From assembly GCA_031276775.1 (NCBI GenBank), contig JAISML010000149.1, positions 1 to 6,002 on the forward strand: a stretch of DNA of 6,002 nucleotides, read 5' to 3'. How positions within the stretch are numbered: position 1 is the first letter of the stretch; every line of letters starts with the position of its first letter. The position numbers were made by a program, and so were the translations under genes. The notes under the pieces were generated by a model. It was not told the origin of the DNA, searched no databases, and saw only the letters and a program-made list of their open reading frames with translations. This document shows, piece by piece, positions 1 to 6,002 of this stretch. This DNA comes from Eubacteriales Family XIII. Incertae Sedis bacterium (GTDB lineage: Bacteria; Bacillota; Clostridia; Peptostreptococcales; Anaerovoracaceae).

Positions 1-1
1 C

Positions 2-1060
2 GCCGATCTGAACGACATGCCTCATCTGCTTATCGCCGGTACCACGGGAAGCGGCAAGAGCGTCTGCATCAACAGCATTCTGCTCAGCATTCTTTATCAT
101 GCAGGACCCGATGAGGTGAAGCTCATTCTCATCGATCCCAAGGTGGTGGAACTGAAAAGTTACAATGACATCCCGCACCTGCTCGTGCCTGTGGTCACGG
201 ATCCGGAACAGGCGGCCACCGCGCTGAATTACGCGGTCACGCTCATGAACGAACGGTACAGGAAGTTCGCGGAATACAATGTCCGCAACCTCGACGGATA
301 CAACGCGCGCCTCAAAAAAGACGGTTTGGCGGATGATATCCTGCCTCGCATCGTCATCGTCATCGATGAACTGTCCGACCTGATGATGATCGCGCCGGCC
401 AAGGTGCAGGAATCCATCTCGCGCCTTGCGGCCATGGCCAGAGCCGCCGGCATGCATCTCATCGTGGCGACCCAGCAACCACTTGCGTCCATCCTGACCA
501 GTGTCATCAAGGCGAACATTCCCTCGCGGATCGCTTTTTCCGTTTCTTCGAACTCCGCTTCCCGTGTCATCCTCGACGAAGCCGGCGCGGAACGCCTGCA
601 CGGCAACGGGGACATGCTGTTCAGCCCTGTGGGCACACGCGAACCCATGCGCATTCAGGGTTCTTTCGTTTCGGACAGCGAGGTGCACAAGGTGACGGAT
701 TACATCAAAAAAAAGATGGATCCGGCCTACAGCCCGGATGTGCTGCAGGCCGTGCGCGGAGAGCTGTCGGGACAGTTGGTGGATGAGGGGGATGAACTTT
801 TCCGGGATGCCGTGGAGATGGTCGTCCCCGCGAAACAGGCGTCGGTATCCATGATACAGCGGCGTTTTCGCATCGGCTACAACAGGGCGGCGAGATTGGT
901 GGATATGATGGAGGAGCGCGGCATTGTGGCGGCAAGCGACGGCATGAACAAACCGCGAAAGGTACTCATGAACGAAACGCAGCTTGCGGACTTCCTCGGC
1001 GCGGGCGCATCCGTACCGGGTGATCCGCCGCCGTTTGACGCCGGAGACGGGGATGCGTAA
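2..1060 (+). CDS. ftsK: DNA translocase FtsK/SpoIIIE, C-terminal part (5' end outside window)
   Basis: This is a hexameric, ATP-driven double-stranded DNA pump of the septum, which moves chromosome DNA during division or sporulation. The reading frame is open from base 2, so the first ATG at 17 is internal; 352 residues are visible. Counting from base 2, the Walker A loop GTTGSGKS is at residues 13-20 and Walker B VIVIDE ends at D122-E123. The stretch IKANIPSRIAFSVSS starts at 169, and GDMLF is also recognisable. The C-terminal winged-helix gamma domain, which in this family reads polar chromosome sequences, spans roughly 266-328 with the core QRRFRIGYNRAARLVD. A short acidic, Gly/Pro-rich tail ends the protein. 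Membrane and linker regions are expected upstream. The normally strong ATQRPSVDVITG motif reads ATQQPLASILTS here (residues 156-167), so this copy is divergent. FtsK and SpoIIIE cannot be told apart from this part; the rimO-pgsA-cinA neighbourhood fits the SpoIIIE/FtsK of Firmicutes. Confidence 0.96.
   Translation, partial: ADLNDMPHLLIAGTTGSGKSVCINSILLSILYHAGPDEVKLILIDPKVVELKSYNDIPHLLVPVVTDPEQAATALNYAVTLMNERYRKFAEYNVRNLDGYNARLKKDGLADDILPRIVIVIDELSDLMMIAPAKVQESISRLAAMARAAGMHLIVATQQPLASILTSVIKANIPSRIAFSVSSNSASRVILDEAGAERLHGNGDMLFSPVGTREPMRIQGSFVSDSEVHKVTDYIKKKMDPAYSPDVLQAVRGELSGQLVDEGDELFRDAVEMVVPAKQASVSMIQRRFRIGYNRAARLVDMMEERGIVAASDGMNKPRKVLMNETQLADFLGAGASVPGDPPPFDAGDGDA
1043..1052 (+). promoter_or_regulatory. 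Ribosome binding site that fixes the rimO start
   Basis: GGAG at 1043-1046 lies six bases before the ATG at 1053, inside the last codons of ftsK. It supports starting rimO at 1053 rather than at the in-frame ATG at 984. Residues encoded between 984 and 1052 do not resemble RimO and are an out-of-frame reading of the ftsK tail. Confidence 0.75.
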
Positions 1061-2468
1061 GACCTGCGGCATATACATCGACACGCTCGGATGTTTTAAG
1101 AACGCGGAGGATTCCGAGCGGGCGGCCGGTTTGCTTGCGGAAGCGGGTTACGCCATCGTCGGGAGCCCGGACGACGCCGACGTCATCCTTGTCAACACCT
1201 GCGGCTTCATCGAGGCTGCGAAACGGGAATCGATCGATCGCGTGTTGGAGATGATTCCCCATCGCGAAACGGGGAAAAAGCTGATCGTAAGCGGTTGTCT
1301 GACGCAACGCTATCCGAAAGAACTGCTTGCGGAATTGCCCGAGGCGGACATCGTCATGGGGGTGAACGATTACGGAAAGTTGCCCGGGATCGTGGCGGAA
1401 CTGTTGCGCGATCAAACCCCGCGCGCCGGTACGCGTTCCAATGCCGGTTTGGCCGATCCGCCCGGCGCTTGTCCTCGGAACGCCGCACGGGACAGGGGAG
1501 ACAGCGGCGGCCGACTTTTTGTGAACGGCAAAGAGACGTTATTGCTCGGACCGCGTCGCGCTTTGTCGCCGCGCGCGAGCGCTTTGCTCAAAGTGGCGGA
1601 GGGCTGCGACAACCGCTGTTCATACTGCGCCATTCCGTACATCCGCGGCGCTTACCGCAGCGTTCCCATGGAATTGCTCGTGGCGGAAACGGAGCGGCTT
1701 GCCAGGGAGGGCGCCAAGGAGATCGTCCTCATCGCCCAAGACGTCAGCGCTTACGGTTCGGACGTCTACGGGCGGTACGCGTTGCCGGAGCTGCTCTCGC
1801 GTCTGTGCGCGGTGGAAGGTCCCGAATGGTTCAGGCTCATGTATTGTTATGAGGAGCGGATTACGCGGGAACTCATCGAAGTCATGGCGCGCGAGCCGAA
1901 GATCTGCGCGTACATCGACATCCCTTTGCAGCACTGCGCCGACGGCATTCTCACACGTATGAACCGTCGTTCAAGGCGCGCGGACATCGATCGGACCCTT
2001 GCCGCGCTCCGGGACGGTGTGCCGGATCTCGCCATCCGCACCACCCTCATGACCGGTTTCCCGGGGGAAACGGATGAGGATTTTGCCGCGCTTGAAGACT
2101 TCGTCGAGGAGAACCGGTTTGAACGGTTGGGCGTATTTGCGTATTCGGCGGAGGACGGAACGCCCGCAGCGGACATGCCGGACAAGCCGTCTGCGGAGCT
2201 TTCCGAGGAACGCAAAGAGAGGCTCATGCTGCGTCAGCTCGACATCTCATTGGAAAACAACCGCAACCTCGTCGGGAAAACGCTGCGGGTGTTGACCGAG
2301 GGGACGGAAGAACCCGGAATCTATGCGGGGCGCACGCAATTCGACGCGCCCGAGATAGACAATGCCGTGCTATTCACATCGGGAAAGCCCCTCCGCGCGG
2401 GGGATATGGTGAACGTAACGATCACGGACGCCATGGATTATGATATCGTCGGAGAGATCGCGGATTGA
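1053..2468 (+). CDS. rimO: Ribosomal protein S12 (aspartate-C3) methylthiotransferase RimO
   Basis: This radical-SAM enzyme attaches a methylthio group to a conserved aspartate of ribosomal protein S12, using two [4Fe-4S] clusters. The N-terminal UPF0004 domain shows the three cluster cysteines: C14 in TLGCFKN, C50 in NTCGFI and C82 in SGCLTQRY. The DSE at 20-22 and the VNDYGKLP stretch (104-111) favour RimO over the related tRNA enzyme MiaB. The radical-SAM CxxxCxxC motif is C185, C189, C192 within EGCDNRCSYCAIPYIRG. A C-terminal TRAM domain covers about 406-471. The protein has 471 residues, somewhat longer than the roughly 440 usual for the family; the excess is a Pro/Arg/Gly-rich linker at about 120-165. 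The start overlaps ftsK by 8 bases, which suggests translational coupling. pgsA follows after 22 bases. Confidence 0.96.
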   Translation: MRKTCGIYIDTLGCFKNAEDSERAAGLLAEAGYAIVGSPDDADVILVNTCGFIEAAKRESIDRVLEMIPHRETGKKLIVSGCLTQRYPKELLAELPEADIVMGVNDYGKLPGIVAELLRDQTPRAGTRSNAGLADPPGACPRNAARDRGDSGGRLFVNGKETLLLGPRRALSPRASALLKVAEGCDNRCSYCAIPYIRGAYRSVPMELLVAETERLAREGAKEIVLIAQDVSAYGSDVYGRYALPELLSRLCAVEGPEWFRLMYCYEERITRELIEVMAREPKICAYIDIPLQHCADGILTRMNRRSRRADIDRTLAALRDGVPDLAIRTTLMTGFPGETDEDFAALEDFVEENRFERLGVFAYSAEDGTPAADMPDKPSAELSEERKERLMLRQLDISLENNRNLVGKTLRVLTEGTEEPGIYAGRTQFDAPEIDNAVLFTSGKPLRAGDMVNVTITDAMDYDIVGEIAD

Positions 2469-2477
2469 TGAAAGATT

Positions 2478-2490
2478 GGAGAAACCCAAG
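2478..2490 (+). promoter_or_regulatory. Ribosome binding site that fixes the pgsA start
   Basis: GGAGA at 2478-2482 stands eight bases before the ATG at 2491. It decides for that start over the longer in-frame ATG at 2440, which would add 17 polar residues overlapping the end of rimO and not found at PgsA N-termini. Confidence 0.75.
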
Positions 2491-3021
2491 ATGAACCTGC
2501 CGAACACGCTCACGTTGGTCAGAATCGCTTTGATACCCGTGTTTGTCGTACTCCTGCTTTCGGGGTATGCCAAGGCGGCGGCGGCCGTATTCATCGTCGC
2601 GTCGCTTACGGATGCATTGGACGGATATATCGCGAGAAAGAAGAACCTGATTACGAATTTCGGAAAACTGATGGATCCTTTGGCCGACAAGTTGCTCGTG
2701 GTATCCGCTTTGGTGTGCCTGACGGAGTTGAATGAGATAGCGGGGTGGATGCTCATCGTGATCCTCGCGCGCGAATTTATGATAACGGGCTTGCGGTCCG
2801 TTGCGGCCGGAGAGGGGATCGTCATCGCCGCCGGCGTGACGGGCAAGCTGAAAACCATCTTTCAGATGGTGGCCGTCATCGCCTTGCTTCTCGGCAATTG
2901 GCCGTTCGCCTATGTGGGCTTCCCTTTTGACCGTGTCATGCTTTGGCTGGCCGTGATCCTGACGGTCTACTCGGGCGTCGAGTACATGATCCGCAACAGA
3001 CGCGTATTCGCCCAAAATTGA
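2491..3021 (+). CDS. pgsA: CDP-diacylglycerol–glycerol-3-phosphate 3-phosphatidyltransferase (PGP synthase)
   Basis: This integral membrane enzyme makes phosphatidylglycerophosphate from CDP-diacylglycerol and glycerol-3-phosphate, the committed step to phosphatidylglycerol and cardiolipin. The 176-residue product begins MNLPNTLTLVRI, a typical PgsA start. It carries the complete CDP-alcohol phosphotransferase signature DGxxAR(x8)GxxxDxxxD, with D41, D44, G45, A48, R49, G58, D62 and D66 all present. Hydrophobic segments before and after the signature (about 12-40, 66-90, 115-135 and 145-170) fit a multi-pass membrane protein. Length is normal for the family. A related CDP-alcohol transferase is possible in principle, but the N-terminus and the position between rimO and cinA make PgsA the best call. 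cinA starts 21 bases downstream, so the two are probably co-transcribed. Confidence 0.95.
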   Translation: MNLPNTLTLVRIALIPVFVVLLLSGYAKAAAAVFIVASLTDALDGYIARKKNLITNFGKLMDPLADKLLVVSALVCLTELNEIAGWMLIVILAREFMITGLRSVAAGEGIVIAAGVTGKLKTIFQMVAVIALLLGNWPFAYVGFPFDRVMLWLAVILTVYSGVEYMIRNRRVFAQN

Positions 3022-3042
3022 AATTGAAACGGAGATTATCGC

Positions 3043-4287
3043 ATGAACGCAACCATTCTTACCGTCGGCACGGAGCTTCTGTTCGGACAAATCGTCAATA
3101 CGAACGCCGCGTACCTTTCCTCCCGTCTTCAACTGCTGGGGATCGACGTCCTGTATCATGTCACGGTGGGGGACAATCCGCATCGGCTGGCGGCCGTTCT
3201 GAAGCGTCTCCTGTCGGAAACGGATTTGATCGTGACGACGGGAGGTCTCGGACCCACCCAGGACGATCTGACGAAGGAGATCATCGCGGAAGTGATAGGC
3301 GTCGGACTCGAACCCGACGAAAGCGTCCTGTCGTCCATCGAGGGATTTTTTCGAAAATCGGGGCATGAGATGACCGCGAACAATCGCAAGCAGGCGCTGA
3401 TCCCCGCGGGCGCCACCGTGTTCCGCAACGAAGTGGGCACGGCGCCCGGTTTCGCGGCGGAGCGGGACGGGAAGACTGTCATCGCTTTGCCGGGACCGCC
3501 GAGGGAAATGAAACATCTCTTTGAAAAGGAGGTGTCGCCTTACCTGCAGCGTAGGACGAACAACGTCATCCGTCATAGGATCCTGCGGTTTTACGGCATC
3601 GGAGAGTCCGCGTTGGAATCCAAGCTGATCCCGCTCATCGACGGGCAGACGGATCCCACCGTCGCCACCTACGCGAAAGAGGGCGAGTGTTCCCTGCGGA
3701 TCGCGTCCAAACGCAAGACGGAGGAGGAAGCCTTGGCCGCGATTGATGCGATGGAGTCCCGGATCAAGGCGTTGGTCGGAGAGTTTCTCTACAGCGACGA
3801 GGATAAGGATCTGCCCATCGTCGCTGCGGAAAAACTGATGGCGCGGAATTTGACGCTTGCTTCCGCGGAATCCTGTACGGGCGGCCTGTTTGCGGATCGT
3901 CTGATCTCCGTTCCCGGCATCTCAAAATCGTTTGATCGGGGGTACATCACCTACGCCAACGGAGCCAAGACGCAGATGCTCGGTGTGCCCGAAGACGTAT
4001 TGGCGTCGTTCGGCGCGGTCAGCGAAGAAACGGCCGTCGCCATGGCGGAAGGCGCGCGCAAACGGGCGGGAACCGACGTCGCCATATCCGTGACGGGCGT
4101 TGCGGGACCGGACGGCGGCAGCGACGGGAAGCCGGTGGGCTTGGCGTGGATCTGCGTCTGCGACGCGCGCGGCAGCCGGACCAAACGAATCGTGACGCGC
4201 GACAGAGGACGCAACCGCAACCGGTATATCTTTGTACTGGAAATGATGAACCAATTGAACCGGTTTTTGGATCGGGAAATGATGTGA
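3043..4287 (+). CDS. cinA: CinA: competence/damage-inducible protein, NMN amidohydrolase family
   Basis: This is a two-domain cytoplasmic protein of 414 residues, the usual length. The N-terminal MoCF-biosynthesis-like (COG1058) domain, about 1-170, shows GTELLFGQIVNTNA (9-22) and TTGGLGPTQDD (65-75). In studied homologues this part hydrolyses ADP-ribose. The C-terminal PncC-type domain, about 260-410, deamidates nicotinamide mononucleotide to nicotinate mononucleotide in pyridine-nucleotide salvage. It carries AESCTGG (275-281, with the conserved Ser277), GYITYANGAK (300-309) and SVTGVAGPDGG (349-359). GGAG at 3031-3034, eight bases upstream, supports the start. In many Firmicutes and other bacteria cinA is followed directly by recA, which gave it the competence/damage name; here recA does not follow. 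Both domains look complete. The enzymatic roles come from family knowledge. Confidence 0.96.
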   Translation: MNATILTVGTELLFGQIVNTNAAYLSSRLQLLGIDVLYHVTVGDNPHRLAAVLKRLLSETDLIVTTGGLGPTQDDLTKEIIAEVIGVGLEPDESVLSSIEGFFRKSGHEMTANNRKQALIPAGATVFRNEVGTAPGFAAERDGKTVIALPGPPREMKHLFEKEVSPYLQRRTNNVIRHRILRFYGIGESALESKLIPLIDGQTDPTVATYAKEGECSLRIASKRKTEEEALAAIDAMESRIKALVGEFLYSDEDKDLPIVAAEKLMARNLTLASAESCTGGLFADRLISVPGISKSFDRGYITYANGAKTQMLGVPEDVLASFGAVSEETAVAMAEGARKRAGTDVAISVTGVAGPDGGSDGKPVGLAWICVCDARGSRTKRIVTRDRGRNRNRYIFVLEMMNQLNRFLDREMM

Positions 4288-4352
4288 GGATCCAAGTGCG
4301 TCAAGAATTGTAACGTCTACCGGAAAAGTTGATACTGTTTTTAAAAAAATAT

Positions 4353-4381
4353 GCAACAACCGGGGAAAATATGTTTATAAT
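4353..4381 (+). promoter_or_regulatory. Putative sigma-A-type promoter for the downstream small gene
   Basis: TATAAT at 4376-4381 is a perfect -10 hexamer. With a 17-base spacer the -35 would be GCAACA at 4353-4358, which matches the consensus at only three positions. Surrounding sequence is AT-rich. The predicted start would be near 4388, leaving a leader of about 112 bases before the ATG at 4501. Absence of any closer gene start and the end of the cinA operon at 4287 support the idea; the weak -35 means an activator or a chance match is possible. Confidence 0.5.
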
Positions 4382-4445
4382 AGACAGAGGAGATGTTTGG
4401 AATCCGGCAATGGTTGCGGCATGCGATTCGGAATGCGCAGAAAGG

Positions 4446-4461
4446 GTGCCGGAACCGGCGC
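4446..4461 (+). other. Possible leader hairpin
   Basis: GTGCCG (4446-4451) can pair with CGGCGC (4456-4461), including one G-U pair, around a GAAC loop. It lies about 27 bases before the ribosome binding site of the 4501 gene. No T-run follows, so it is not a terminator. In GC-rich sequence such a short stem may be accidental. Confidence 0.25.
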
Positions 4462-4487
4462 GTCGATTCATGGTATCCAAAGTCGCG

Positions 4488-4500
4488 AGGGAGGAAAATC
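4488..4500 (+). promoter_or_regulatory. Strong ribosome binding site that fixes the start at 4501
   Basis: AGGGAGG at 4488-4494, six bases before the ATG at 4501, is the best site in this region. It rules against the longer in-frame ATG at 4393, whose GAGGAG directly abuts the start codon with no spacing. Confidence 0.8.
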
Positions 4501-5073
4501 ATGGCATACGGAGATTACGAGTATTACTACAACCATGCGAAAAGCAAATACTACAACGCCTGTCAGGAAATCAACAGCTGTCAAAACAGGATAAATTCGT
4601 TGCGATCCCAAAGACAAAAGACCATCAAGCGCATCAATCAGCTCGGAACGGACATCAAAAATAATGAAAACGCCCTGGCGCAGATGGAAAGGATTGTGAA
4701 AAAGGAAGAAAGTCTGAAAGGTAAAGTGCTTGCGATATCAGGAAAAACCGGCGCCGCCGCCGTCAATTTCAGCGGTATGGTGAAATCCGCCAACGTGACC
4801 GGAAAAAATCTTTCCGACGTTTACGGGGACGAGACCGCAAAGACAAAAAGTACGCTGAACAACGTTTTAAGTACGTTAAAGACCAAAAAAGCAGCGCTTG
4901 TCGCAAAGCTGGCGGAACTGCGCAGTCAAAAAAAATCGGCGGAGCATGAGTTGCAGCACACGGAAAGCCGGATCAGATCCGCCGAATCAGACCTTGCGGA
5001 ATGGAAACGCGTGAAAACAGGCGCTTCGTACGATATGGAGTATTACCGGCGCAAAATGCAGGAAGCCGTATAG
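4501..5073 (+). CDS. Hypothetical helical/coiled-coil protein, possibly type VII secretion-associated
   Basis: I do not recognise a characterised family. The product has 190 residues, no signal peptide and no membrane segment. It reads as two long charged helices (about 10-72 and 111-187) separated by a Gly/Ala/Ser-rich middle (about 74-105). Both helices have heptad-like spacing of Ile/Leu with many Lys, Gln, Asn and Glu. Tyrosines cluster at the two ends (Y3, Y6, Y8-Y10, Y17-Y18 and Y177, Y181-Y182), as if the ends met in a helical hairpin. The single Trp is W168. This layout resembles small WXG100/YwqH-like proteins encoded beside LXG toxins in Firmicutes, but there is no clear WxG turn. 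The sequence is A-richer than cinA and favours AAA lysine codons, which could reflect composition of the protein or transfer. It probably has its own promoter, and a second start with a good ribosome binding site follows 39 bases after its stop. Confidence 0.8.
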   Translation: MAYGDYEYYYNHAKSKYYNACQEINSCQNRINSLRSQRQKTIKRINQLGTDIKNNENALAQMERIVKKEESLKGKVLAISGKTGAAAVNFSGMVKSANVTGKNLSDVYGDETAKTKSTLNNVLSTLKTKKAALVAKLAELRSQKKSAEHELQHTESRIRSAESDLAEWKRVKTGASYDMEYYRRKMQEAV

Positions 5074-5100
5074 TTTTCCCGATCAGAAAATTGCGGAATC

Positions 5101-5112
5101 GGAGGTAAAAGT
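5101..5112 (+). promoter_or_regulatory. Strong ribosome binding site before a TTG start
   Basis: GGAGGT at 5101-5106 is followed, after six bases, by TTG at 5113. Site quality and spacing are typical of a genuine gene start, and there is no better explanation for it in the short gap between the two convergent genes. Confidence 0.6.
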
Positions 5113-5280
5113 TTGGCGACCATAGCGCTGTATGCGGGCATGATCAGCAGGATGCCGGGTCTGATCGGCGATCTCAAAAGGAGCGACGGCGACTACATTG
5201 CCGGGCTTTTTTTCGCGAAGAAACGCTCCAACAGTTCCGCTAGTGTTTTGACCATTGTTCCCGTCCCGCCCTCACAGTAG
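5113..5280 (+). pseudogene. Truncated start of a second cassette gene (N-terminal fragment)
   Basis: Starting at the TTG, the frame reads MATIALYAGMISRMPGL followed by IGDLKRSDGDY, a plausible amphipathic N-terminal helix. From about 5193 it runs antisense through the convergent aminopeptidase gene and stops at 5278-5280 after 55 codons; that second half looks like random translation. I infer that a gene once continued here and lost everything after roughly 27 codons. The LYxxxxxxMPGLIxxLK-like pattern recalls N-termini of proteins co-encoded with type VII/LXG systems, but this is an impression, not a match. Alternatives are a real short peptide of 55 residues, a chance frame, or an assembly join at the junction. 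Confidence 0.4.
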
Positions 5281-6002
5281 ATGCCTTCGGTTTTGGAAGT
5301 CCATGCCGTCCCCGCGATATCCACGAAAGCCCACGGCAGACCGGCGGCGAACCCGTTTATGAAAACCGTCCCCCGTTCACCGTTTGAAACATCCGCGACC
5401 TTGCTTTTTGTCTCTTTTGGCCGTTCACTGATATAGGGCAGTCTCCAGAGAGGTTCTCCCACTTTCTCCGCCGCTGCCGTGAACAGATCGGACAGATCGT
5501 CGTTATCGGAGGTGATCGGCGCAAAATATTCGCCAAACAGCATTGCCGTCAGACCCGACAGCGTCGCCACACAGACGATCGCATTGACCCCGGCTTCGAC
5601 CGCCGCCGTTATACCGTCGGCCAACGTCACACGGCCTTCGCTGTCCGTATCTTTGATCAGAACTGTGCGTCCGCTTTTGGAAATGAGAATGTCTCCCGGC
5701 TTGAATGCCGAACCGGACGGAAGATTGTCCGCAGCCGGCAGGACAAAAACCGCGTTGATCGGCAACTGCAGTGCGGCGATGAAATAATATGCGCCAAGCA
5801 AAGCCGCTCCGCCGCTCATGTCCGAAATCATGATATCCATATCTTTTCGCGGTTTGATGCAGATACCGCCGGAATCAAAGGTGATGCTCTTTCCGACAAG
5901 CCCTATCGTCGTTTTTTTGTCCGGATTTTTCAGATAGTCAATCTTGATCAAACGCGGGGGATTCACGCTGCCCTTCCCGACGCCGAGCAGACATCCGTAA
6001 CC
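5193..6002 (-). CDS. M17 leucyl aminopeptidase, C-terminal catalytic domain (5' end outside window)
   Basis: This is a cytosolic, normally hexameric, two-metal aminopeptidase that removes N-terminal residues from peptides. The frame is open to the window edge; 269 residues are visible, about the whole catalytic domain of a roughly 480-500-residue enzyme. It enters with GYGCLLGVGKGS, a typical M17 stretch, so the GTG at 5966 is an internal valine. Counting from 6002, the metal ligands and catalytic residues are K38, D43, K50, D61, D120, E122 and R124. Their spacing equals that of E. coli PepA K270, D275, K282, D293, D352, E354 and R356, so activity is likely. The usual signature NTDAEGRL reads DTDSEGRV, and the loop before PWAFVDIAGTAW is some five residues shorter than usual, marking a divergent member. 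The gene converges on the preceding cassette; its stop at 5193-5195 lies at the apparent break. Confidence 0.93.
   Translation of the reverse strand, partial: GYGCLLGVGKGSVNPPRLIKIDYLKNPDKKTTIGLVGKSITFDSGGICIKPRKDMDIMISDMSGGAALLGAYYFIAALQLPINAVFVLPAADNLPSGSAFKPGDILISKSGRTVLIKDTDSEGRVTLADGITAAVEAGVNAIVCVATLSGLTAMLFGEYFAPITSDNDDLSDLFTAAAEKVGEPLWRLPYISERPKETKSKVADVSNGERGTVFINGFAAGLPWAFVDIAGTAWTSKTEGIYCEGGTGTMVKTLAELLERFFAKKSPAM

Larger units (their letters stand above)
4288..4500. other. Non-coding gap between cinA and the 190-residue gene
   Basis: These 213 bases hold no convincing gene. The first half is AT-rich and includes a poly-T/poly-A stretch around 4338-4349 and the promoter described separately. 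The second half is GC-richer and short-hairpin-prone, ending in a strong ribosome binding site. I see no recA remnant, tRNA or GC-rich stem followed by a T-run that would terminate the cinA transcript. Confidence 0.6.

Noticed and set aside
707..714. Run of eight A in ftsK as a slippery site
   Set aside because: It encodes ordinary lysines in frame, and the product is complete in the zero frame with no sign of a shifted alternative.
984..1052. Longer rimO start at 984
   Set aside because: The 23 extra residues are the ftsK tail in another frame, while 1053 has a ribosome binding site and begins at the proper RimO N-terminus.
3525..3534. AAAGGAGGTG inside cinA, an almost perfect Shine-Dalgarno sequence
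   Set aside because: There is no start codon at a suitable distance and the bases encode an ordinary EKEV segment in frame.
2422..3576. A 384-codon open frame on the minus strand across pgsA and cinA
   Set aside because: It is fully antisense to two well-recognised genes, has Arg/His/Gln-rich random-looking composition and no domain; it is a shadow of GC-rich coding sequence.
4320..4363. Imperfect dyad CCGG..GTTG / CAAC..CCGG over the -35 region as an operator or terminator
   Set aside because: The arms are only 4+4 bases with unequal internal gaps around an AT-rich loop, and no T-run follows the second arm; too weak to claim.
4397..4594. A 65-codon frame at TTG 4397, close after a GAGGAG
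   Set aside because: It has only about four bases of spacing and overlaps the better-supported gene out of frame; composition looks accidental.
4329..4664. A 111-codon frame starting at TTG 4329
   Set aside because: It overlaps the 190-residue gene out of frame, starts before the predicted promoter and has no ribosome binding site.
5212..5219. TTCGCGAA palindrome next to a T-run, as a convergent terminator
   Set aside because: It is inside the aminopeptidase coding region, has no loop and the T-run precedes rather than follows it on the plus strand.
5964..5966. GTG as start of the minus-strand aminopeptidase
   Set aside because: The frame stays open upstream to the window edge and encodes conserved M17 sequence, so this is an internal valine.

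Overview
The window looks like a Firmicutes (Clostridia-like) chromosome of moderately high GC. The evidence is the gene order spoIIIE/ftsK – rimO – pgsA – cinA, a familiar block in low-GC Gram-positive relatives, together with strong GGAG/GGAGG-type ribosome binding sites before nearly every gene. I cannot name the genus; a metagenome-derived lineage is plausible.

Layout. Positions 2-4287 hold four co-directional housekeeping genes packed like one operon. They are the C-terminal motor and DNA-reading part of an FtsK/SpoIIIE translocase (5' end cut by the window), the ribosomal protein S12 methylthiotransferase rimO (overlapping ftsK by 8 bases), the phosphatidylglycerophosphate synthase pgsA (22 bases after rimO) and cinA (21 bases after pgsA). 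They serve chromosome segregation, ribosome modification, phospholipid synthesis and pyridine-nucleotide salvage. The link between them is conserved neighbourhood, not one pathway.

Positions 4288-4500 are a 213-base non-coding stretch with a perfect TATAAT -10 box and a possibly structured leader. This is where recA would be expected in many Firmicutes; it is absent here. A 190-residue Lys/Gln/Tyr-rich helical protein of unknown function follows (4501-5073), in visibly A-richer sequence than its neighbours. Next comes an excellent ribosome binding site and TTG start (5113) for what looks like a second protein of the same small cassette. That frame makes sense for only about 27 codons before running antisense into the next gene, so it is probably truncated. 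The pair resembles type VII secretion (WXG100/YwqH/LXG-like) accessory genes in general style, but no diagnostic motif proves this.

Positions 5193-6002 carry, on the minus strand, the catalytic C-terminal domain of an M17 leucyl aminopeptidase with all metal and catalytic residues present; its N-terminus lies beyond the window.

The most interesting area is 4288-5193, where the conserved block ends and an accessory-looking, partly broken cassette sits between core genes. I see no RNA gene, CRISPR array, transposase or clear intrinsic terminator.
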